Positions 1 to 5,306 of a DNA stretch of 5,364 nt are shown piece after piece. Under the pieces are notes generated by a model. The model did not search any database and was not told the DNA's origin. It saw nothing but the letters and a program-made list of their open reading frames with translations. The translations under genes and the position numbers were made by a program. Source of the DNA: Burkholderiaceae bacterium (GTDB taxonomy: Bacteria; Pseudomonadota; Gammaproteobacteria; Burkholderiales; Burkholderiaceae_C); contig JAGOBT010000267.1 of the NCBI GenBank assembly GCA_017999135.1, positions 1 to 5,364 of the forward strand, read 5' to 3'. Each line of letters starts with the position of its first letter. The first letter of the stretch is position 1.

Positions 1-1
1 G

Positions 2-316
2 AACAACCTGCGCGTGCTGCGCTACCTGACGCACGACCTCAAGCTGAGCGAGGACGACAAGGACCGCTGGTACCGCCACTGGGTGGAGAGCGGCCTGGAA
101 TCGGTCGAACGGCAGCTGGCCGCCCAGCCCGCGCGCTACTGCCACGGCGACACGCCCACGCTGGCCGACTTGACCCTGGTGCCGCAGATCTTCAACGCCC
201 AGCGCTTCCACTGCCGCACCGACCATGTGCCGCAGGTGATGCGGGTGTTCGAGACCTGCATGCAGCTCGACGCCTTCAGCCAGACGCAGCCGTCAGCCTG
301 CCCGGATGCCGGCTGA
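2..316 (+). CDS. maiA: Maleylacetoacetate isomerase (zeta-class GST), C-terminal part only
   Basis: The gene is cut by the window edge: 104 codons in the frame starting at base 2, then TGA at 314-316. The family is usually about 210-220 residues, so roughly the N-terminal half, with the thioredoxin-like glutathione-binding domain, is missing. What is seen is the all-helical GST C-terminal domain: it starts with NNLRVLRYL, followed by WYRHWVESGLESVE and the conserved YCHGDTPTLADLTLVPQ block, which carries the T-x-x-D (TLAD) helix-capping box, then FNAQRF. These blocks are typical of zeta GSTs. MaiA is a cytoplasmic, glutathione-dependent enzyme that isomerises maleylacetoacetate to fumarylacetoacetate in tyrosine/homogentisate breakdown. 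A maleylpyruvate isomerase of the gentisate pathway belongs to the same family and cannot be excluded without the N-terminus and upstream genes. The stop lies inside the start region of pgeF (11-nt overlap), so the two are probably co-transcribed. Confidence 0.85.
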   Translation, partial: NNLRVLRYLTHDLKLSEDDKDRWYRHWVESGLESVERQLAAQPARYCHGDTPTLADLTLVPQIFNAQRFHCRTDHVPQVMRVFETCMQLDAFSQTQPSACPDAG

Positions 317-1136
317 TCCGCGTCTCGGCCTGCTGGCCGATGCCATCCGCCCCGACTGGCCGGCGCCGGCGGGCACCACCGCGCTGATGAGCACGCGGCT
401 GGGCGGCATCAGCGCGGCGCCGTTCGACAGCCTGAACCTGCGGCCGCCTGCGCTGGGCGGTGACGGAATCGACGCCCCGGCTGCGGTGCTGGAGAACCAG
501 CGCCGCTTTGGCCAGGCGCTGGGCGCGCAGCCGGTCTGGCTGAACCAGGTGCATGGCGCCGACGTTCTGCGTCTGACGCCAGACCATCTGGCGCCCGGCG
601 CGCCGCTGCCGCGTGCCGACGCCAGCATCTGCACCACGCCGGGCATTGCCTGCGCCGTGCTGGTGGCCGATTGCCTGCCGGTGCTGGTCTGCAGCGCCGA
701 TGGCCGGGCGGTGGGGGCGGCCCATGCCGGCTGGCGCGGCCTGGCGGGCGGCGTGCTCGACCACACCGTGGCCGCGCTGTGCGACGCCGCCGGCTGCCCG
801 CCTGCCGACCTGCTGGCCTGGCTGGGCCCCTGCATCGGACCGGCCGCCTTCGAGGTGGGCCCCGATGTGCTGCTGGCCTTCGGCGCCGACCCGCAGGCGC
901 CGGCGCTGGCGCCGGCCGATGCCGCGCTGTTCCGCTTCAGCCCGCGGGCCGACGGCAGTGCCCGCTGGCGCGCCGACCTGGCCGGCCTGGCGCGGCGCCG
1001 GCTGGCCGGGCTGGGCGTGCGCCAGGTGCACGGCGGCGGCTGGTGCACCGTGGCGCAGGGGTCACGGTTCTTCTCGTTCCGCCGTGAGCCCCGCACCGGG
1101 CGCATGGCCGCTGCCATCGCCCTGCGCGGCGGTTGA
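306..1136 (+). CDS. pgeF: Peptidoglycan editing factor PgeF (YfiH / DUF152 family)
   Basis: This 276-residue protein is a full-length member of the YfiH family, often labelled 'laccase domain' or polyphenol oxidase (PF02578). Characterised members remove L-serine wrongly incorporated in place of L-alanine in UDP-MurNAc cell-wall precursors; the laccase label is historical. Landmarks seen: STRLGG near residue 29, NQVHGAD with His83, VADCLPVL with Cys123, AAHAGWRGLAGG with His140, GPCIGPAAFEVG from about 174, and a C-terminal block around GGWCT and RFFSFRRE. His83, Cys123 and His140 match the metal/active-site His-Cys-His of E. coli YfiH. The ATG at 306 overlaps maiA by 11 nt in another frame and has no clear Shine-Dalgarno, so translational coupling is likely. 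It fits the family's usual N-terminus, which begins shortly before the DWPAP segment (18-22); the next ATG (codon 28) would remove conserved residues. Its last 75 nt overlap antisense with the gene on the minus strand. Confidence 0.93.
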   Translation: MPADPRLGLLADAIRPDWPAPAGTTALMSTRLGGISAAPFDSLNLRPPALGGDGIDAPAAVLENQRRFGQALGAQPVWLNQVHGADVLRLTPDHLAPGAPLPRADASICTTPGIACAVLVADCLPVLVCSADGRAVGAAHAGWRGLAGGVLDHTVAALCDAAGCPPADLLAWLGPCIGPAAFEVGPDVLLAFGADPQAPALAPADAALFRFSPRADGSARWRADLAGLARRRLAGLGVRQVHGGGWCTVAQGSRFFSFRREPRTGRMAAAIALRGG

Positions 1137-1340
1137 GGGCGCCGCCTCTGCGGCTTCGGCCCGGCGGCGGGCACGCCGGCGTCCAGGTGTGCCCAGCAGG
1201 TACATCACGATCGTGAGCGGCAGCACGCCGTACAGCAGCAAGGTGATGAAGGCACCCAGCACGGTGCCCTGCGTCGACGTGGCCTCGGCCACCGCCATCA
1301 GCAGCACCACGAACATCCAGGCAATGGGGACAATGTGCAT
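1062..1340 (-). CDS. Small two-helix inner-membrane protein, function unknown
   Basis: This 92-residue protein runs divergently from phaC. Two hydrophobic stretches are evident, about residues 3-19 and 28-49, joined by a short polar turn (EATSTQGT). They are followed by the very basic run RRRARRR (54-60) and a low-complexity Ala/Gly-rich tail. The positive-inside rule puts the C-terminal tail, and hence both ends, in the cytoplasm. I recall similar unnamed proteins next to phaC in other Burkholderiales; that is memory, not a search. The hydrophobic, presumably conserved part lies wholly outside pgeF, while residues 69-92 are encoded antisense to the pgeF 3' end, so that tail may vary between species. 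The ATG at 1340 has no Shine-Dalgarno upstream; the next ATG (codon 9) has none either and would cut into the first helix. Function unknown; a role in PHB metabolism would be only inference from position. Confidence 0.7.
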   Translation of the reverse strand: MHIVPIAWMFVVLLMAVAEATSTQGTVLGAFITLLLYGVLPLTIVMYLLGTPGRRRARRRAEAAEAAPSTAAQGDGSGHAPGAGLTAEREEP

Positions 1341-1349
1341 TTCAGATTG

Positions 1350-1371
1350 CGATACGTAATATCACGTATCG
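1350..1371. promoter_or_regulatory. Near-perfect 22-bp palindrome, candidate operator
   Basis: The arms CGATACGT (1350-1357) and ACGTATCG (1364-1371) are exact reverse complements, separated by AATATC. Inside that spacer only one pair (1358/1363) breaks the symmetry, giving 10 of 11 matching pairs. It sits 9 bp before the start codon of the leftward membrane-protein gene and about 110 bp before phaC, in an AT-richer patch of a GC-rich genome. The size and two-fold symmetry fit a site for a dimeric regulator. I cannot assign it to a named family, and I see no convincing match to the TGC-rich sites reported for PhaR. No T-tract follows either arm, so it is not an intrinsic terminator. Confidence 0.5.
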
Positions 1372-1385
1372 AAAAATAGCGTCAT
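1356..1385 (-). promoter_or_regulatory. Weak candidate promoter for the leftward small membrane-protein gene
   Basis: On the minus strand the hexamer ATGACG (1385-1380) is followed after 18 bp by TATTAC (1361-1356), which is preceded by TGA as in an extended -10 element. Each hexamer matches the sigma-70 consensus at 4 of 6 positions. The -10 lies inside the palindrome at 1350-1371, so a protein bound there would be expected to block it. Transcription would start near 1349, leaving a leader of only about 9 nt, which agrees with the absence of a Shine-Dalgarno before the ATG at 1340. This is a by-eye match and could be chance. Confidence 0.25.
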
Positions 1386-1388
1386 CAT

Positions 1389-1406
1389 CGGGTAAGCTAG
1401 AACCCG
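1389..1406. repeat. Short inverted repeat in the phaC upstream region
   Basis: CGGGT (1389-1393) and ACCCG (1402-1406) are exact reverse complements around the 8-nt spacer AAGCTAGA. Arms of 5 bp are short enough to arise by chance. It is listed because it lies between two much stronger dyads in the same 139-bp control region, next to the best -10-like hexamer I can find for phaC (TACAAC at 1407-1412, for which no good -35 is visible). Confidence 0.25.
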
Positions 1407-1412
1407 TACAAC

Positions 1413-1436
1413 GTGCGATGTGACGCAGCATCGCAC
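1413..1436 (+). promoter_or_regulatory. Perfect 8-bp-arm hairpin or dyad upstream of phaC
   Basis: GTGCGATG (1413-1420) and CATCGCAC (1429-1436) are exact reverse complements around an 8-nt loop (TGACGCAG). No run of T follows, so this is not an intrinsic terminator. It ends 29 nt before the Shine-Dalgarno of phaC, so it would not directly hide the ribosome site. It could be a DNA operator for a dimeric regulator, or an RNA stem-loop if the phaC transcript starts upstream of 1413. The sequence cannot decide between these. An in-frame GTG that could extend phaC starts at 1420 inside the left arm. Confidence 0.45.
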
Positions 1437-1465
1437 AAGGGCACGCAGATTGCGGCGCCCGGCAC

Positions 1466-1473
1466 AGGTGGAG
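1466..1473 (+). promoter_or_regulatory. Ribosome binding site that fixes the phaC start
   Basis: AGGTGGAG at 1466-1473 is followed by 6 nt (ACAACA) and the ATG at 1480, an ideal spacing. The reading frame is open upstream to a GTG at 1420, which would add 20 residues rich in Arg and Thr. That GTG lacks a Shine-Dalgarno and lies in a hairpin arm, so the start at 1480 is strongly preferred. Confidence 0.8.
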
Positions 1474-1479
1474 ACAACA

Positions 1480-3213
1480 ATGACTCAGAAGCCGGTTCCC
1501 GCGGTCGACGCCCTCGGCCAGGCCGCCCAGGCCACCCAGGCGCAAGTTCAGGCCAATGCCCAGGCCATCGGCAACGCCATGACCGACATGTGGAAGACCA
1601 TGTCGGGCCTGAGCCTGCCGATGGACGCCATGGCCAAGCTGCAGGGCGACTACATCAGCCAGGCCACGGCGATGTGGAACAACACCCTCACTGCCTTCCA
1701 GAAAGAGGGCACGCCCGCCGCGCCCGTGGGCGACAAGCGCTTTTCGGCCGACGCCTGGGCCAAGAACCCAGCTGCCGCGATGGTGGCGCAGGCCTATCTG
1801 CTGAATGCACGCACCCTGCTGCAGATGGCCGAAAGCGTGCAGGGCGATGCCAAGACCAAGGCCAAGATCCGCTTCGCGGTGCAGCAGTGGGTGGATGCGG
1901 CCAGCCCGGCCAACTTCCTGGCCACCAACCCCGAGGCACTGGCCAAGGCCATCGAGACCAAGGGCGAAAGCATCACCCAGGGCATGCAGCTGCTGTGGAA
2001 GGACATCGAGCAGGGCCACATGTCGCAGACCGACGAAAGTGTCTTCGAGGTGGGCCGCAACGTGGCCACCAGCGAAGGCGCGGTGGTGTTCGAGAACGCG
2101 CTGTTCCAGCTGATCGAGTACAAGCCGCTCACTGCCAAGGTGCATGCGGTGCCGATGCTGTTCGTGCCGCCGTGCATCAACAAGTACTACATCCTGGACT
2201 TGCAGCCCGAGAACTCGGTGATCCGCTACACGGTGGAAAACGGCCACCGGGTGTTCGTCGTCAGCTGGCGCAACCCCGATGCCAGCCTGGCCGCCAAGAC
2301 CTGGGACGACTACATCGAGCAGGGCCCCATCGCCGCCATCGCCCAGGTCCAGGACATCACCGGCGCCGAGCAGATCAACACCCTCGGCTTTTGCGTCGGC
2401 GGCACCATCCTGGCCACCGCGCTGGCGGTGCTGGCTGCGCGTGGCCAGCAGCCGGCCGCGTCGATGACGCTGCTGACCACGCTGCTCGACTTCAGCGAGA
2501 CCGGCATCCTGGATGTCTTCGTCGACGAAGCCAGTGTCAAGCTGCGCGAGATGACCATCGGCGCCCAGGCGCCTGGTGGCCCCGGCCTGCTCAAGGGCAA
2601 GGAATTGGCCACCACCTTCAGCTTCCTGCGGCCGAACGACCTGGTCTGGAACTACGTGGTCGGCAACTACCTGAAGGGCGAGGCGCCGCCGCCGTTCGAC
2701 CTGCTGTACTGGAACGGCGACAGCACCAACCTGCCCGGGCCGATGTACTGCTGGTACCTGCGCCACACCTACCTGGACAACGCGCTGCGCCAGCCCGGTG
2801 CGCTGACGGTCTGCGGCGAATCGCTGGACCTGACGAAGATCACCTGCCCGGTGTTCATCTACGGCTCGCGCGAAGACCACATCGTGCCCTGGCAGGCCGC
2901 GTACAAGAGCACCGGCGTGCTGGCCGGCAGCCAGGACAAGACCTTCGTGCTGGGTGCGTCGGGCCACATCGCCGGCGTGATCAACCCGGCCAACAAGAAC
3001 AAGCGCAGCCACTGGGTCAACAGCAAGCTGCCGGCCGAGGCTGATGCCTGGTTCAAGACCGCCACCGAGACGCCGGGCAGCTGGTGGCCGGTGTGGTCGG
3101 GCTGGCTGGGCAAGCATGGCGGCAAGCAGGTGCCGGCGCCCAAGGCCTATGGCAACCGCAGCCACAAGGTCATCGAGGCGGCGCCGGGCCGCTACGTCAA
3201 GCAGAAGGCCTGA
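1480..3213 (+). CDS. phaC: Class I poly(3-hydroxybutyrate) synthase PhaC
   Basis: PhaC polymerises (R)-3-hydroxybutyryl-CoA into PHB with release of CoA, on the surface of cytoplasmic granules. The 577-residue length fits class I synthases (C. necator PhaC, 589). The first ~85 residues are variable, Ala/Gln-rich and helical; the PhaC N-domain follows (FEVGRN at 189-194, PPCINKYYILDL from 230), then the alpha/beta-hydrolase catalytic domain. The lipase-like box GFCVGG (303-308) carries the nucleophile Cys305; Asp466 is in SREDHIVPW and His496 in GASGHIAGVINP. They correspond to Cys319, Asp480 and His508 of C. necator, and Trp411 to its conserved Trp425. The Asp-to-His spacing is two residues longer than in C. 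necator, in the GSQDK loop. It is first in the operon, 59 nt before phaA with no terminator between. Codon use and GC match the neighbours, so I see no sign of transfer. Confidence 0.97.
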   Translation: MTQKPVPAVDALGQAAQATQAQVQANAQAIGNAMTDMWKTMSGLSLPMDAMAKLQGDYISQATAMWNNTLTAFQKEGTPAAPVGDKRFSADAWAKNPAAAMVAQAYLLNARTLLQMAESVQGDAKTKAKIRFAVQQWVDAASPANFLATNPEALAKAIETKGESITQGMQLLWKDIEQGHMSQTDESVFEVGRNVATSEGAVVFENALFQLIEYKPLTAKVHAVPMLFVPPCINKYYILDLQPENSVIRYTVENGHRVFVVSWRNPDASLAAKTWDDYIEQGPIAAIAQVQDITGAEQINTLGFCVGGTILATALAVLAARGQQPAASMTLLTTLLDFSETGILDVFVDEASVKLREMTIGAQAPGGPGLLKGKELATTFSFLRPNDLVWNYVVGNYLKGEAPPPFDLLYWNGDSTNLPGPMYCWYLRHTYLDNALRQPGALTVCGESLDLTKITCPVFIYGSREDHIVPWQAAYKSTGVLAGSQDKTFVLGASGHIAGVINPANKNKRSHWVNSKLPAEADAWFKTATETPGSWWPVWSGWLGKHGGKQVPAPKAYGNRSHKVIEAAPGRYVKQKA

Positions 3214-3272
3214 ACCTCCGCCCCATTTCGGCATCCGACCGACTTCCTCCCATCCATCTGGAGACCCTACCC

Positions 3273-4454
3273 ATGAGCACCGACATCGTCATCGTCGCCG
3301 CCGCCCGCACCGCGGTCGGCAAGTTCGGCGGCACCCTGGCCAAGACCCCGGCCCCCGAACTGGGCGCCACCGTGATCAAGGCCCTGCTCGAGCGCAGCGG
3401 CCTCACCGGCGCGCAGATCAGCGAAGTGATCCTGGGCCAGGTGCTCACTGCCGGCAGCGGCCAGAACGCCGCCCGCCAGGCGGTCGTCAAGTCGGGCCTG
3501 CCGCTGGAAGTGCCGGCCTTCACCATCAACAAGGTGTGCGGCTCGGGCCTGAAGGCGGTGATGCTGGGCGCCCAGGCCATCCGTGACGGCGACAGCGAGA
3601 TCGTCATCGCCGGCGGGCAGGAGAACATGAGCGCCGCCCCGCACGTGCTGCTGAACAGCCGCGACGGCCAGCGCATGGGCGACTGGAAGATGGTCGACAG
3701 CATGATCACCGACGGCCTGTGGGACGTGTACAACCAGTACCACATGGGCATCACCGCCGAGAACGTGGCCAAGCAGTACGGCATCACCCGCGAGCAGCAG
3801 GATGCACTGGCTCTGGCCAGCCAGATGAAGGCCGCCGCCGCCCAGGAAGCCGGCCGCTTCAAGGACGAGATCACCGCCGTGTCCATCGCCCAGAAGAAGG
3901 GCGACCCGATCCTGTTCAATGCGGACGAATTCATCAACAAGAAGACCAGCGCCGACGCCCTGGCCGGCCTGCGCCCCGCCTTCGACAAGGCTGGCTCGGT
4001 CACCGCCGGCAATGCCAGTGGCCTGAACGACGGCGCCGCCGGCGTGGTGCTGATGACGGCCGCCAAGGCCGCCGCCCTGGGCCTGAAGCCGCTGGGCCGC
4101 ATCGCCAGCTACGCCAGCGCCGGCCTCGACCCCAAGGTGATGGGCATGGGCCCGGTGCCTGCCGCCCGCAAGGCGCTGCAGCGCGCCGGCTGGAACCCGG
4201 CCGACCTGGACCTGCTGGAGATCAACGAGGCGTTTGCCGCCCAGGCCTGTGCCGTGCACAAGGAAATGGGCTGGGACACCAGCAAGGTCAACGTCAACGG
4301 TGGCGCCATCGCCATCGGCCACCCGATCGGCGCGTCTGGCTGCCGCATCCTGGTGACGCTGCTGCATGAAATGCAGAAGCGTGACGCGAAGAAGGGCATC
4401 GCCAGCCTCTGCATCGGCGGTGGCATGGGCGTGGCCCTGACCATCGAGCGCTGA
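3273..4454 (+). CDS. phaA: Acetyl-CoA acetyltransferase (beta-ketothiolase) PhaA
   Basis: PhaA carries out the Claisen condensation of two acetyl-CoA to acetoacetyl-CoA, the first committed step to PHB, in the cytoplasm as a presumed homotetramer. Length is 393 residues, the normal size for biosynthetic thiolases. Motifs seen: NKVCGSG with the acyl-accepting Cys89, GGQENMS near 117, NEAFAAQA with Asn318, GGAIAIGHPIGASG with His350, and CIGGGMG with the proton-exchanging Cys380. These align with Cys89, Asn316, His348 and Cys378 of the Zoogloea enzyme, with a two-residue shift after the first site. The N-terminal thiolase domain covers roughly 1-265 and the C-terminal domain 270-392. The ATG at 3273 has GGAG at 3260-3263, 9 nt upstream; the frame is open further upstream but only antisense-like sequence overlapping phaC lies there. 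Together with phaC and phaB it completes the pathway. Confidence 0.97.
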   Translation: MSTDIVIVAAARTAVGKFGGTLAKTPAPELGATVIKALLERSGLTGAQISEVILGQVLTAGSGQNAARQAVVKSGLPLEVPAFTINKVCGSGLKAVMLGAQAIRDGDSEIVIAGGQENMSAAPHVLLNSRDGQRMGDWKMVDSMITDGLWDVYNQYHMGITAENVAKQYGITREQQDALALASQMKAAAAQEAGRFKDEITAVSIAQKKGDPILFNADEFINKKTSADALAGLRPAFDKAGSVTAGNASGLNDGAAGVVLMTAAKAAALGLKPLGRIASYASAGLDPKVMGMGPVPAARKALQRAGWNPADLDLLEINEAFAAQACAVHKEMGWDTSKVNVNGGAIAIGHPIGASGCRILVTLLHEMQKRDAKKGIASLCIGGGMGVALTIER

Positions 4455-4501
4455 ACCCCGCGCAACCCGTTTCCCCACGCACACCCCAAGGAGAGAGAGA
4501 C

Positions 4502-5242
4502 ATGGCCAACAACAAGGTCGCATACGTCACCGGCGGCATGGGCGGCATCGGCACCGCCATCTGCCAGCGCCTGCACAAGGACGGTTTCAAGGTCATCGCC
4601 GGCTGCGGCCCCAGCCGCGACTTCACCAAGTGGCTCGACGAGCAGAAGGCGCTGGGCTACAGCTTCTACGCCTCGGTGGGCAACGTGGCCGACTGGGACA
4701 GCACGGTCGAGGCCTTCAGCAAGGCCGTGGCCGAGCACGGCACCATCGACGTGCTGGTCAACAACGCCGGCATCACCCGCGACCGCATGTTCCTGAAGAT
4801 GACGCCCGAGGACTGGAAGGCCGTCATCGACACCAACCTGAACAGCATGTTCAACGTCACCAAGCAGGTGGTGCCGGGCATGGTGGAAAAGGGCTGGGGC
4901 CGCATCATCCAGATCAGCTCGGTCAACGGCGAGAAGGGCCAGGCCGGCCAGACCAACTACTCGGCCGCCAAGGCCGGCATGCACGGCTTCACCATGGCCC
5001 TGGCGCAGGAAATGGCCGCCAAGGGCGTGACGGTGAACACCGTCAGCCCGGGCTACATCGGCACCGACATGGTCCGCGCCATCAAGCCCGAAGTGCTGGA
5101 GAAGATCGTCGCCACCATCCCGGTCAAGCGCCTGGGCACGCCGGATGAAATCGGCTCGATCTGCGCCTGGCTGGCGGGCGAGGATTCCGGCTTCACCACC
5201 GGCGCCGACTTCAGCTGCAACGGCGGCCTGCACATGGGCTGA
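4502..5242 (+). CDS. phaB: NADPH-dependent acetoacetyl-CoA reductase PhaB
   Basis: PhaB reduces acetoacetyl-CoA to (R)-3-hydroxybutyryl-CoA, the monomer used by PhaC. It is a classical short-chain dehydrogenase/reductase of 246 residues, the usual length. The Rossmann nucleotide motif TGGMGGIG is at 10-17, NNAG at 87-90, and the catalytic tetrad is Asn112, Ser140, Tyr153 and Lys157 (YSAAK). The SPGYI block near 193 and the C-terminal GADFSCNGGLHMG are typical of PhaB. The cofactor loop after the second beta strand reads CGPSRDFTKWL; from memory the C. necator loop (CGPNSPRR before KWL) is one residue longer, so the NADPH phosphate contacts may differ in detail. A strong Shine-Dalgarno, AAGGAG at 4488-4493, lies 8 nt before the ATG. 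The gene follows phaA by 47 nt with no terminator between, and is last in the operon, 64 nt before the terminator. Confidence 0.97.
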   Translation: MANNKVAYVTGGMGGIGTAICQRLHKDGFKVIAGCGPSRDFTKWLDEQKALGYSFYASVGNVADWDSTVEAFSKAVAEHGTIDVLVNNAGITRDRMFLKMTPEDWKAVIDTNLNSMFNVTKQVVPGMVEKGWGRIIQISSVNGEKGQAGQTNYSAAKAGMHGFTMALAQEMAAKGVTVNTVSPGYIGTDMVRAIKPEVLEKIVATIPVKRLGTPDEIGSICAWLAGEDSGFTTGADFSCNGGLHMG

Positions 5243-5306
5243 CCGGCCTCGGCCCCGGCTCCGATCGACCTGCGGACGGTCGGCAACCGGACCGGGCGAC
5301 AGCCCA

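Noticed and set aside
306..1136. Laccase / polyphenol oxidase function for the pgeF product
   Set aside because: The family carries this name historically, but the His-Cys-His site and the characterised E. coli YfiH homolog point to peptidoglycan precursor editing.
1141..1154. Small GC hairpin (GCCGC, loop CTCT, GCGGC) just after the pgeF stop, as a terminator
   Set aside because: The stem is only 5 bp, no T-tract follows, and it lies within the coding region of the minus-strand gene.
1393..1412. -10-like hexamers for phaC (TAAGCT, TAGAAC, TACAAC)
   Set aside because: None has a recognisable -35 at 16-18 bp, so I do not call a phaC promoter. TACAAC at 1407-1412 is the best of them, at 4 of 6 matches.
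1420..1479. An upstream GTG start giving PhaC 20 extra N-terminal residues
   Set aside because: It lacks a Shine-Dalgarno and starts inside a hairpin arm, whereas the ATG at 1480 has an ideal ribosome site and gives the normal class I length.
1342..3234. A 630-codon open frame on the minus strand across phaC
   Set aside because: It is antisense to a fully recognisable phaC. Its His/Arg/Gly/Leu-rich, low-complexity translation is typical of reading a GC-rich gene backwards, and it shows no known motif.
3267..4523. Long minus-strand open frames across phaA and phaB (also 4109-5344)
   Set aside because: Same cause: third-position GC bias of phaA and phaB keeps the opposite strand free of stops. 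The translations have no domain-like features.
5266..5282. Inverted repeat CGACC/GGTCG between phaB and the terminator
   Set aside because: The arms are 5 bp in very GC-rich sequence and have no T-tract; this is expected by chance.
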